This document shows, in pieces, positions 43,180 to 55,486 of a stretch of 64,000 bases of DNA. The stretch covers positions 1,525,069-1,589,068 of the forward strand of contig CAUJGJ010000003.1 in the NCBI GenBank assembly GCA_963170055.1. Reading direction: 5' to 3'. The translations under genes were made by a program, and so were the position numbers. This DNA comes from Halisarca cf. caerulea. Its lineage: Eukaryota; Porifera; Demospongiae; Chondrillida; Halisarcidae. Numbering within the stretch: position 1 is the stretch's first letter; each line of letters starts with the position of its first letter. The notes under the pieces were generated by a model. That model saw only the letters and a program-made list of their open reading frames with translations, did not search any database and was not told where the DNA came from.

Positions 43180-44189
43180 TACATGACAACTAAAAGCTCA
43201 CAACTCTTAATTACTAAAGTATAACTGATTTAGTTATGTATAGTAACGAAATCAATACAGTAACACTTACTATTGCTGGATTATTTTCTAAGATTTTGTA
43301 TGTTTTAAGCTTGTTCAATTTAATACTCTTGCTTTGAAAATTCACTATGCATTGTAAAAAAGTGGAAGTTAAGGTAGCTATAAGGGTACTTTTTGCAGAG
43401 CCGTTTTCCTGTACGCTGGGCTGACTATGCAAGACTACCTCATTGCATGTGTGTGTTGTGTTTACTGCAGCTGTGTGCACGTGTGCTATGTGTATATACT
43501 GTGTGTACACTGTATGTACTATATATAGCTATAGGGGCGGTACCACTATAGTCCGGTTAGATCAGCTGCAGGTTTAAAATTTCAACCTGACCACGTGCAC
43601 TTTAGATTTTATATGGAACCATGACAAACTTGAGTTACCGAAACTATAAAAATAATACAGAAATGCCAGGGCTACTTGCAATTGGTATAATTTATTTATA
43701 CTGCTAATGGGTTCCCTACATGCACACACACTATATAGGATGGAAGAGCTTACAACTGTCTATAGCACCATATATACTTATAATTATAAATCTCACTTGC
43801 AAGAAATCACTTTGTCCGGCTTGCTAATAACACTAATATTCAGGCCAACGACGACGTGCATGGTCGCCATATTATTATGAGATTCTTATATATATATATG
43901 CAATATACCACATGCATATGGCCGATAGCAATGCACTTGGTCCTACTATACTAGTACTGTAGCTAGCTCCAGTCTGCAGTGTGTTCCTGACAGTGTAGAC
44001 CTTATAGTGCATGGGCAATGAGTTTATTAGTGCCAGAGATTCACACATGCTTGTATTTGCCAAGTTTGTGTAGTGTTGTAGCATTACATGCAGTGCCACA
44101 TGTACTGAACATTTGACAAATTGTTGAATGAAATATTTTGTACACAAATAATAAACAGGATCACTCAATTGTTTGTGGCTCCGGCCCTG
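43180..44189. other. Unassigned spacer
   Basis: AT-rich, with a short TA run near 43890. No exon or element ends are supported. Confidence 0.4.
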
Positions 44190-44815
44190 CTGTAGGTGTG
44201 TACTGTGAGAGCTGTGTGTACTGTACACGTGTGCATGTGTTGTGTATACTGTACTGTGTGTGCTGCAATATCAGCATGTGTTGTGTACATTGCACTGTGA
44301 GTACTGTGTGTGTTGTGTGTGCTGCAATATCTGCATGTGTTGTGTATACTGTACTGTGAGTACTGTGTGCATGTGCTGTGTGTGCTACAATATCTGCATG
44401 TGTTGTGTACACTGTACTGTGAGTGCTGTGTGTGTGCTGTGTGTGCTGCAATATCTACATGTGTTGTGATGTGTGCTGTGTGTGCTGCAATATCTGCATG
44501 TGTTGTGTATACTGTACTCTGAGTACTGTGTGTGCTGTGCATGTGTTCTTCAATATCTGCATGTGTTGTGTATACTGTACTGTGAGTACTGTGTTTGCTG
44601 TGTGTGCTGTACATGTGTGCATGTCTTGTGTGCACTGTACTGTGAGTACTGTGTGTGCTGTGTATGTGTTCTTCATGCAATATGTGCATGTGTTGTGTAT
44701 ACTGTACTGTGAGTACTGTGTGTGCTGTGTGCTGTACATGTGTACATGTGTTGTGCCGGTATACTGTACTGTGAGTACTGTGTGTGCTGTGTGTGCTGCA
44801 ATATCCGCATGTCCG
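44190..44815 (+). repeat. Minisatellite, about 60-70-bp unit
   Basis: About nine units sharing ctgtactgtgagtactgtgt and gctgcaatatctgcatgtgt, with internal TG-rich variation. Confidence 0.88.
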
Positions 44816-45009
44816 ATAACTACTGTTTGTGTTCGAGTGAATTCTCCGGCATTAATCCACAACCACTTTATACACCAAGTCCTTTATTCTAACACTGATT
44901 TTGTACAGGGATTGACTAAAAAGACTGCACATTGATTCAATTAGCTATATAGATAATCCACCAAACTCATTAATCCATTTTAATTTTTCAAAATACGTTG
45001 TGGTAGATT

Positions 45010-45742
45010 CGCATGTGGGACATGTCCGCGCTAATTAGGAGGTGTGAAAATCTCGGCCTTTTTTACAACCTTCATTCGCAACTTGTACGAACTTTAGAGT
45101 GTCAAACTAGGACTTTTCTAGTAGGCAGACATTTAAACTTAACGGAAATTATCATTTTGACCGTCTCATAGGAACGCTAAAGCAGCTAGGACGGTTTTCC
45201 TAACCCCTACGCAAAAACGAAATCCTCAGGGTGATAAATGTAGGAATGCTTTCTAAGACATTTTCCTGCAGAAATCGCTGTAGCAAAGTACTTGCTAACT
45301 TTTCCATGTTGGGTATTTTGTTATCCCTCTTGAAAGCCGAGATCGATGAAATTGGACCTAAAATGAGAAGACTCAAGCGCCTATAACTCAGGATGGGAGC
45401 AAAAATTTAGAATACCCAACATGGAAAAGTTGTATAGCGCAAATAACTCGCGGTTGGTACCATAAGACCGTCGCTAGCTTGTTCCCTCATTTATCACCCA
45501 GCAGAAAACTAAAATTCTGAAGAACAGCTTAGTTTGTTCACATGCCAGCATGTGACAGAGCACCTGTGACGACAAAATACGTCACTAAACGCGGATTCTG
45601 AATTTGTATACGCCCGAATAACAGTTTGAATCACGAGATAACCGCATGACTAATATTTTATAGGCGCCGAAGTATAATATTTCATCGCTATCAAAACTAA
45701 GGAGTGCTATCATAACAATATACTGGACATGTCCCACATGCG
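45010..45742. mobile_element. TIR element, subfamily GCATGTGGGACATGTCC, abutting the PTP array
   Basis: 733 bp with perfect 18-bp inverted ends. Central inverted repeat 45299-45318 and about 45413-45432 (stem ttttccatgttgggtatt). Its right edge joins cassette-type sequence of the PTP array directly. No matching 2-bp duplication is visible, so the left neighbour may have been deleted or rearranged. Confidence 0.85.
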
Positions 45743-45965
45743 ATGTGTACGTATGTGTCATGTATGGACGTATGTGTCTTGTCTGTACATATGTGTAATG
45801 TATGTACGTATGTGTCATGTCTGTACATATGTTTCATGTGTGTACGTATGTGTCATGTATGTGTGTGTGTGTGTTTGTGTTTATGTTTGTGTTTGTGTTT
45901 GTGCATGTGGGTGTGTACATGTATGTATATGTACACATATGTACATGTACATGTATGTACTCCTG
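45743..45965 (+). repeat. Partial PTP-cassette leader without exon
   Basis: Matches the TG/GTACGTATGTGTCATG-rich leader found before each PTP exon (for example 46530-46720), but passes into the 17-bp minisatellite without an exon. An eighth, truncated cassette. Confidence 0.75.
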
Positions 45966-46788
45966 GAGTACATGTATGTACTCCTGGCTAGTACACACTC
46001 CTGGTTAGTACACACTCCTCATTAGTACAAACTCCTGGTTAGTACACTCTCCTGGTTAGTACACACTCCTGGTTAGTACACACTCCTGGTTAGTGCACAC
46101 TCCTGGTTACTACACACTCCTGGTTAGCACACACTCCTGGTTTTACACACACTCCTGGTTAGTACACTCTCCTGGTTACTACACACTCCTGGTTACTACA
46201 CACTCCTGGTTACTACACACTCCTGATTAGCACACACTCTTGGTTAGTACACTCTCCTGGTTAGTACACACTCCTGGTTAGCACACACTCCTGGTTAGTA
46301 CACTCTCCTGGTTGGTTCACTCTCCTGGTTACTACACACTCCTGGTTAGCACACACTCCTGGTTACTACACACTCCTGGTTACTACACACTCCTGGTTAG
46401 TGCAAATTCCTGGTTACTACACACTCCTGGTCATGTGTGCGTGTGTGTGTGTGTTCGTGTTGTGTAAAGTATGTACGTACATAGATGACATATATGTACA
46501 TATATGTCATCTATGTACATATGTTTCATATGTGTACGTATGTGTCATGTATGGACGTATGTGTTTTGTCTGTACATATGTGTAATGTATGTACGTATGT
46601 GTCATGTCTGTACATATGTTTCATGTGTGTACGTATGTGTCATGTATGTGTGTGTGTGTTTGTGTTTGTGTTTATGTTTGTTTTTGTGTTTGTGCATGTG
46701 GGTGTGTACATGTATGTGTACATGACGTCATGTATATAAATTTCCAGTACCGGCCCTGTACTTGCTAATATTTTTTGATCTCTTCCAG

Positions 46789-46951
46789 TTTGCCGGACAA
46801 TGCTAAGAAGAACCGCTACCGAAATGCCCTTCCTGTGGACAACAGTAGAGTATGCCTGCATGATGTGGATATCACCAAGCCTGGGGCTGACTACATCAAT
46901 GCCAACTACATCGATGGTGTAGACGGACCACGAGGCTACATTGCTGCACAG
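46789..46951 (+). CDS. Receptor-type PTP exon, copy 1 (type A)
   Basis: 163-nt exon between ctcttccag and gtgagtgg. It encodes the N-terminal part of a tyrosine phosphatase catalytic domain: KKNRYRNALPVDNSRV and PGADYINANYIDG, then GYIAAQ, the classical KNRY and DYINA motifs that build the substrate pocket wall. The exon enters with one base of a split codon and leaves at a codon boundary. Type A has VDNSR and NANYIDG. The catalytic HCSAGxGR loop and the rest of the gene are outside the window. A palindrome (46480-46515) lies 270 bases upstream. The frame is intact. Confidence 0.85.
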
Positions 46952-46968
46952 GTGAGTGGATAGAATGA

Positions 46969-46999
<31 letters not shown>

Positions 47000-48027
47000 A
47001 CACCAGGAGTGTGTACTAACCAGTAGTGTGTACTAACCAGGAGAGTGTACTAACACTCCTGGTTAGTACACACTCCTCATTAGTACAAACTCCTGGTTAG
47101 TACACTCTCCTGGTTAGTACACACTCCTGGTTAGTATACACTCCTGGTTAGTGCACACTCCTGGTTACTACACACTCCTGGTTAGCACACACTCCTGGTT
47201 TTACACACACTCCTGGTTAGTACACTCTCCTGGTTACTACACACTCCTGGTTACTACACACTCCTGGTTAGCACACACTCCTGGTTAGTACACTCTCCTG
47301 GTTAGTACACTCTCCTGGTTACTACACACTCCTGGTTACTACACACTCCTGGTTACTACACACTCCTGATTAGCACACACTCTTGGTTAGTACACTCTCC
47401 TGGTTAGTACACACTCCTGGTTAGCACACACTCCTGGTTAGCACACTCTCCTGGTTGGTTCACTCTCCTGGTTACTACACACTCCTGGTTAGCACACACT
47501 CCTGGTTACTACACACTCCTGGTTACTACACACTCCTGGTTAGTACGCTCTCCTGGCTAATACACTCTCCTGGTTACTACACACTCCTGGTTAGTACACA
47601 CTCCTGGTTACTACACACTCCTGGTTACTACACACTCCTGGTTAGTGCAAATTCCTGGTTACTACACACTCCTGGTCATGTGTGCGTGTGTGTGTGTTCG
47701 TGTTGTGTAAAGTATGTACGTACATAGATGACATATATGTGCATATATGTCATCTATGTACATATGTTTCATATGTGTACGTATGTGTCATGTATGGACA
47801 TATGTGTCATGTCTGTACATATGTGTAATGTATGTACGTATGTGTCATGTCTGTACATATGTTTCATGTGTGTACGTATGTGTCATGTATGTGTGTGTGT
47901 GTGTTTGTGTTTGTGTTTGTGTTTGTGTTTGTGCATGTGGGTGTGTACATGTATGTGTACATGACATCATGTATATAAATTTCCAGTACCGGCCCTGTAC
48001 TTGCTTATATTTTTTGATCTCTTCCAG

Positions 48028-48190
48028 TTTGCCGGACAATGCTAAGAAGAACCGTTACCGAAATGCCCTTCCTGTGGCCAACAGTAGAGTATGCCTGCAT
48101 GACGTGGATATCACCAAGCCTGGGGCTGACTACATCAATGCCAACTTCATCGATGGTGTAGACGGACCACGAGGCTACATTGCTGCACAG
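48028..48190 (+). CDS. Receptor-type PTP exon, copy 2 (type B)
   Basis: Same 163-nt exon with identical splice sites. Type B has VANSR in place of VDNSR and NANFIDG in place of NANYIDG. Followed by a long TG tract (48210-48370). In the PTP family the aromatic residue of the N-x-NY/F-I-D-G motif is commonly Y or F, so both forms could fold. Its upstream palindrome is 47723-47758 with one central mismatch. Confidence 0.85.
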
Positions 48191-48207
48191 GTGAGTGGAT
48201 AGAATGA

Positions 48208-48371
<164 letters not shown>

Positions 48372-48720
48372 CACCAGGAGTGTGTACTAACCAGTAGTGT
48401 GTACTAACCATTAGAGTGTACTCCTGGCTAGTACACACTCCTGGTTACTACACACTCCTGGTTAGTACACTCTCTTGGTTAGTACACTCTCCTGGTTAGT
48501 ACACTCTCCTGGTTAGTACACTCTCCTGGTTAGTACACACTACTGGTTAGTACACACTCCTGGTTAGCACACTCTCCTGGTTACTACACACTCCTGGTTA
48601 CTACACACTCCTGGTTAGTACACAGTCCTGGTTAGTACACACTCCTGGTTACTACACACTCCTGGTTAGCACACACTCCTGGTTAGTACACACTCCTGGT
48701 TAGTACACTCTCCTGGTTAC

Positions 48721-48895
48721 TTTTTTTTTTAGTAGTAGTAGTACGTATTACTCATTAACAGTGTTCTTACAAGCATATAATAGATAAAGCACATGGGAAA
48801 TAGTAGGAATTAAAATGTATGCTGTTAACTGCTTTATTAAGTACACTAAATCAAAATGTGAGCTACTGAGTCAAACAATACGTTCATTCAGATTA
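48721..48895. repeat. 175-bp insert in minisatellite, copy 1
   Basis: Starts with a T run and agtagtagtagtacg and ends cgttcattcagatta; flanked by minisatellite on both sides. Read on the minus strand it ends in poly-A, which would fit a short retroposed sequence. Copies at 52136-52310, 55310-55486 and 59145-59320 are nearly identical, so they were copied by array duplication and are not independent insertions. Confidence 0.8.
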
Positions 48896-50025
48896 CCTGG
48901 TTACTACACACTCCTGGTTAGCACACACTCCTGGTTACTACACTCTCCTGGTTAGTACACACTCCTGGTTAGCACACACTCCTGGTTACTACACACTCCT
49001 GGTTACTACACACTCCTGGTTAGCACACACTCCTGGTTACTACACACTCCTGGTTACTACACACTCCTGGTTACTACACACTCCTGGTTACTACACACTC
49101 CTGGTTAGCACACACTCCTTTTTTACACACACTCCCGGTTACTACACACTCCTGGTTACTACACACTCCTGGTTACTACACACTCCTGATTACTACACAC
49201 TCCTGGTTAGCACACACTCTTGGTTAGTACACTCTCCTGGTTAGTGCACACTCCTGGTTAGCACACACTCCTGGTTTTACACACACTCCTGGTTAGTACA
49301 CTCTCCTGGTTACTACACACTCCTGGTTTTACACACTCCTGGTTACTACACACTCCTGATTAGCACACACTCTTGGTTAGTACACTCTCCTGGTTAGTAC
49401 ACACTCCTGGTTAGCACACACTCCTGGTTAGTACACTCTCCTGGTTGGTTCACTCTCCTGGTTACTACACACTCCTGGTTAGCACACACTCCTGGTTACT
49501 ACACACTCCTGGTTACTACACACTCCTGGTTAGTACGCTCTCCTGGCTAATACACTCTCCTGGTTACTACACACTCCTGGTTAGTACACACTCCTGGTTA
49601 CTACACACTCCTGGTTACTACACACTCCTGGTTAGTGCAAATTCCTGGTTACTACACACTCCTGGTCATGTGTGCGTGTGTGTGTGTGTTCGTGTTGTGT
49701 AAAGTATGTACGTACATAGATGACATATATGTACATATATGTCATCTATGTACATATGTTTCATATGTGTACGTATGTGTCATGTATGGACGTATGTGTT
49801 TTGTCTGTACATATGTGTAATGTATGTACGTATGTGTCATGTCTGTACATATGTTTCATGTGTGTACGTATGTGTCATGTATGTGTGTGTGTGTGTTTGT
49901 GTTTGTGTTTATGTTTGTTTTTGTGTTTGTGCATGTGGGTGTGTACATGTATGTGTACATGACGTCATGTATATAAATTTCCAGTACCGGCCCTGTACTT
50001 GCTAATATTTTTTGATCTCTTCCAG

Positions 50026-50188
50026 TTTGCCGGACAATGCTAAGAAGAACCGCTACCGAAATGCCCTTCCTGTGGACAACAGTAGAGTATGCCTGCATGA
50101 TGTGGATATCACCAAGCCTGGGGCTGACTACATCAATGCCAACTACATCGATGGTGTAGACGGACCACGAGGCTACATTGCTGCACAG
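50026..50188 (+). CDS. Receptor-type PTP exon, copy 3 (type A)
   Basis: Type A (VDNSR, NANYIDG), essentially identical to copy 1 including its flanks, with a perfect 36-bp palindrome at 49715-49750 and a short TG tract after the donor. Intact frame and splice sites. Confidence 0.85.
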
Positions 50189-51432
50189 GTGAGTGGATAG
50201 AATGATAGTGTGTGTGTGTGTGTGTGTGTGTGTGACACCAGGAGTGTGTACTAACCAGTAGTGTGTACTAACCAGGAGAGTGTACTAACACTCCTGGTTA
50301 GTACACACTCCTCATTAGTACAAACTCCTGGTTAGTACACTCTCCTGGTTAGTACACACTCCTGGTTAGTATACACTCCTGGTTAGTGCACACTCCTGGT
50401 TACTACACACTCCTGGTTAGCACACACTCCTGGTTTTACACACACTCCTGGTTAGTACACTCTCCTGGTTACTACACACTCCTGGTTACTACACACTCCT
50501 GGTTAGCACACACTCCTGGTTAGTACACTCTCCTGGTTAGTACACTCTCCTGGTTACTACACACTCCTGGTTACTACACACTCCTGGTTACTACACACTC
50601 CTGATTAGCACACACTCTTGGTTAGTACACTCTCCTGGTTAGTACACACTCCTGGTTAGCACACACTCCTGGTTAGCACACTCTCCTGGTTGGTTCACTC
50701 TCCTGGTTACTACACACTCCTGGTTAGCACACACTCCTGGTTACTACACACTCCTGGTTACTACACACTCCTGATTAGCACACACTCTTGGTTAGTACAC
50801 TCTCCTGGTTAGTACACACTCCTGGTTAGCACACACTCCTGGTTAGCACACTCTCCTGGTTGGTTCACTCTCCTGGTTACTACACACTCCTGGTTAGCAC
50901 ACACTCCTGGTTACTACACACTCCTGGTTACTACACACTCCTGGTTAGTACGCTCTCCTGGCTAATACACTCTCCTGGTTACTACACACTCCTGGTTAGT
51001 ACACACTCCTGGTTACTACACACTCCTGGTTACTACACACTCCTGGTTAGTGCAAATTCCTGGTTACTACACACTCCTGGTCATGTGTGCGTGTGTGTGT
51101 GTTCGTGTTGTGTAAAGTATGTACGTACATAGATGACATATATGTGCATATATGTCATCTATGTACATATGTTTCATATGTGTACGTATGTGTCATGTAT
51201 GGACATATGTGTCATGTCTGTACATATGTGTAATGTATGTACGTATGTGTCATGTCTGTACATATGTTTCATGTGTGTACGTATGTGTCATGTATGTGTG
51301 TGTGTGTGTTTGTGTTTGTGTTTGTGTTTGTGTTTGTGCATGTGGGTGTGTACATGTATGTGTACATGACATCATGTATATAAATTTCCAGTACCGGCCC
51401 TGTACTTGCTTATATTTTTTGATCTCTTCCAG

Positions 51433-51595
51433 TTTGCCGGACAATGCTAAGAAGAACCGTTACCGAAATGCCCTTCCTGTGGCCAACAGTAGAGTATGCC
51501 TGCATGACGTGGATATCACCAAGCCTGGGGCTGACTACATCAATGCCAACTTCATCGATGGTGTAGACGGACCACGAGGCTACATTGCTGCACAG
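51433..51595 (+). CDS. Receptor-type PTP exon, copy 4 (type B)
   Basis: Type B (VANSR, NANFIDG), essentially identical to copy 2, with the long TG tract (51615-51785) and palindrome 51128-51163. Intact frame and splice sites. Confidence 0.85.
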
Positions 51596-51612
51596 GTGAG
51601 TGGATAGAATGA

Positions 51613-51658
<46 letters not shown>

Positions 51659-51670
51659 ATGCGCGTGTGT

Positions 51671-51786
<116 letters not shown>

Positions 51787-52135
51787 CACCAGGAGTGTGT
51801 ACTAACCAGTAGTGTGTACTAACCATTAGAGTGTACTCCTGGCTAGTACACACTCCTGGTTACTACACACTCCTGGTTAGTACACTCTCTTGGTTAGTAC
51901 ACTCTCCTGGTTAGTACACTCTCCTGGTTAGTACACTCTCCTGGTTAGTACACACTACTGGTTAGTACACACTCCTGGTTAGCACACTCTCCTGGTTACT
52001 ACACACTCCTGGTTACTACACACTCCTGGTTAGTACACAGTCCTGGTTAGTACACACTCCTGGTTACTACACACTCCTGGTTAGCACACACTCCTGGTTA
52101 GTACACACTCCTGGTTAGTACACTCTCCTGGTTAC

Positions 52136-52310
52136 TTTTTTTTTTAGTAGTAGTAGTACGTATTACTCATTAACAGTGTTCTTACAAGCATATAATAGAT
52201 AAAGCACATGGGAAATAGTAGGAATTAAAATGTATGCTGTTAACTGCTTTATTAAGTACACTAAATCAAAATGTGAGCTACTGAGTCAAACAATACGTTC
52301 ATTCAGATTA
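52136..52310. repeat. 175-bp insert in minisatellite, copy 2
   Basis: Near-identical to 48721-48895, at the same relative place after a type B cassette (copy 4). Confidence 0.8.
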
Positions 52311-53398
52311 CCTGGTTACTACACACTCCTGGTTAGCACACACTCCTGGTTACTACACTCTCCTGGTTAGTACACACTCCTGGTTAGCACACACTCCTGG
52401 TTACTACACACTCCTGGTTACTACACACTCCTGGTTAGCACACACTCCTGGTTACTACACACTCCTGGTTACTACACACTCCTGGTTACTACACACTCCT
52501 GGTTACTACACACTCCTGGTTAGCACACACTCCTTTTTTACACACACTCCCGGTTACTACACACTCCTGGTTACTACACACTCCTGGTTACTACACACTC
52601 CTGATTACTACACACTCCTGGTTAGCACACACTCTTGGTTAGTACACTCTCCTGGTTTTACACACACTCCTGGTTAGTACACTCTCCTGGTTACTACACA
52701 CTCCTGGTTTTACACACTCCTGGTTACTACACACTCCTGATTAGCACACACTCTTGGTTAGTACACTCTCCTGGTTAGTACACACTCCTGGTTAGCACAC
52801 ACTCCTGGTTAGTACACTCTCCTGGTTGGTTCACTCTCCTGGTTACTACACACTCCTGGTTAGCACACACTCCTGGTTACTACACACTCCTGGTTACTAC
52901 ACACTCCTGGTTAGTACGCTCTCCTGGCTAATACACTCTCCTGGTTACTACACACTCCTGGTTAGTACACACTCCTGGTTACTACACACTCCTGGTTACT
53001 ACACACTCCTGGTTAGTGCAAATTCCTGGTTACTACACACTCCTGGTCATGTGTGCGTGTGTGTGTGTTCGTGTTGTGTAAAGTATGTACGTACATAGAT
53101 GACATATATGTGCATATATGTCATCTATGTACATATGTTTCATATGTGTACGTATGTGTCATGTATGGACATATGTGTCTTGTCTGTACATATGTGTAAT
53201 GTATGTACGTATGTGTCATGTCTGTACATATGTTTCATGTGTGTACGTATGTGTCATGTATGTGTGTGTGTGTGTTTGTGTTTGTGTTTGTGTTTGTGTT
53301 TGTGCATGTGGGTGTGTACATGTATGTGTACATGACATCATGTATATAAATTTCCAGTATCGGCCCTGTACTTGCTTATATTTTTTGATCTCTTCCAG

Positions 53399-53561
53399 TT
53401 TGCCGGACAATGCTAAGAAGAACCGCTACCGAAATGCCCTTCCTGTGGACAACAGTAGAGTATGCCTGCATGATGTGGATATCACCAAGCCTGGGGCTGA
53501 CTACATCAATGCCAACTACATCGATGGTGTAGACGGACCACGAGGCTACATTGCTGCACAG
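53399..53561 (+). CDS. Receptor-type PTP exon, copy 5 (type A exon in a B-like leader)
   Basis: Encodes the type A sequence (VDNSR, NANYIDG) and has the short A-type TG tract. However, its leader matches type B leaders: gacatcatg instead of gacgtcatg near 53330, gcttatatt before the acceptor, and the B-form palindrome at 53094-53129. It therefore looks like a product of gene conversion or unequal exchange between cassettes. Confidence 0.82.
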
Positions 53562-54635
53562 GTGAGTGGATAGAATGATAGTGTGTGTGTGTGTGTGTGT
53601 GTGTGTGACACCAGGAGTGTGTACTAACCAGTAGTGTGTACTAACCAGGAGAGTGTACTAACACTCCTGGTTAGTACACACTCCTCATTAGTACAAACTC
53701 CTGGTTAGTACACTCTCCTGGTTAGTACACACTCCTGGTTAGTATACACTCCTGGTTAGTGCACACTCCTGGTTACTACACACTCCTGGTTAGCACACAC
53801 TCCTGGTTTTACACACACTCCTGGTTAGTACACTCTCCTGGTTACTACACACTCCTGGTTACTACACACTCCTGGTTAGCACACACTCCTGGTTAGTACA
53901 CTCTCCTGGTTAGTACACTCTCCTGGTTACTACACACTCCTGGTTACTACACACTCCTGGTTACTACACACTCCTGATTAGCACACACTCTTGGTTAGTA
54001 CACTCTCCTGGTTAGTACACACTCCTGGTTAGCACACACTCCTGGTTAGCACACTCTCCTGGTTGGTTCACTCTCCTGGTTACTACACACTCCTGGTTAG
54101 CACACACTCCTGGTTACTACACACTCCTGATTACTACACACTCCTGGTTAGTACGCTCTCCTGGCTAATACACTCTCCTGGTTACTACACACTCCTGGTT
54201 AGTACACACTCCTGGTTACTACACACTCCTGGTTACTACACACTCCTGGTTAGTGCAAATTCCTGGTTACTACACACTCCTGGTCATGTGTGCGTGTGTG
54301 TGTGTTCGTGTTGTGTAAAGTATGTACGTACATAGATGACATATATGTGCATATATGTCATCTATGTACATATGTTTCATATGTGTACGTATGTGTCATG
54401 TATGGACATATGTGTCTTGTCTGTACATATGTGTAATGTATGTACGTATGTGTCATGTCTGTACATATGTTTCATGTGTGTACGTATGTGTCATGTATGT
54501 GTGTGTGTGTGTTTGTGTTTGTGTTTGTGTTTGTGTTTGTGCATGTGGGTGTGTACATGTATGTGTACATGACATCATGTATATAAATTTCCAGTACCGG
54601 CCCTGTACTTGCTTATATTTTTTGATCTCTTCCAG

Positions 54636-54798
54636 TTTGCCGGACAATGCTAAGAAGAACCGTTACCGAAATGCCCTTCCTGTGGCCAACAGTAGAGTAT
54701 GCCTGCATGACGTGGATATCACCAAGCCTGGGGCTGACTACATCAATGCCAACTTCATCGATGGTGTAGACGGACCACGAGGCTACATTGCTGCACAG
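54636..54798 (+). CDS. Receptor-type PTP exon, copy 6 (type B)
   Basis: Type B (VANSR, NANFIDG) with palindrome 54331-54366 and a long TG tract to 54976. Followed by the longest stretch of uninterrupted minisatellite (to 62600), broken only by two 175-bp inserts. Intact frame and splice sites. Confidence 0.85.
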
Positions 54799-54815
54799 GT
54801 GAGTGGATAGAATGA

Positions 54816-54861
<46 letters not shown>

Positions 54862-54873
54862 ATGCGCGTGTGT

Positions 54874-54977
<104 letters not shown>

Positions 54978-55309
54978 CACCAGGAGTGTGTACTAACCAG
55001 TAGTGTGTACTAACCATTAGAGTGTACTCCTGGCTAGTACACACTCCTGGTTACTACACACTCCTGGTTAGTACACTCTCTTGGTTAGTACACTCTCCTG
55101 GTTAGTACACTCTCCTGGTTAGTACACTCTCCTGGTTAGTACACACTACTGGTTAGTACACACTCCTGGTTAGCACACTCTCCTGGTTACTACACACTCC
55201 TGGTTACTACACACTCCTGGTTAGTACACAGTCCTGGTTAGTACACACTCCTGGTTACTACACACTCCTGGTTAGCACACACTCCTGGTTAGTACACTCT
55301 CCTGGTTAC

Positions 55310-55486
55310 TTTTTTTTTTTTAGTAGTAGTAGTACGTATTACTCATTAACAGTGTTCTTACAAGCATATAATAGATAAAGCACATGGGAAATAGTAGGAA
55401 TTAAAATGTATGCTGTTAACTGCTTTATTAAGTACACTAAATCAAAATGTGAGCTACTGAGTCAAACAATACGTTCATTCAGATTA
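55310..55486. repeat. 175-bp insert in minisatellite, copy 3
   Basis: As above, after PTP exon copy 6; the T run is slightly longer. Confidence 0.8.

Noticed and set aside
47455..47727. Frames repeating YYTLLVSTHSWLLHTPG
   Set aside because: They are products of the 17-bp minisatellite. The identical peptide in several copies reflects the repeat and not coding constraint.
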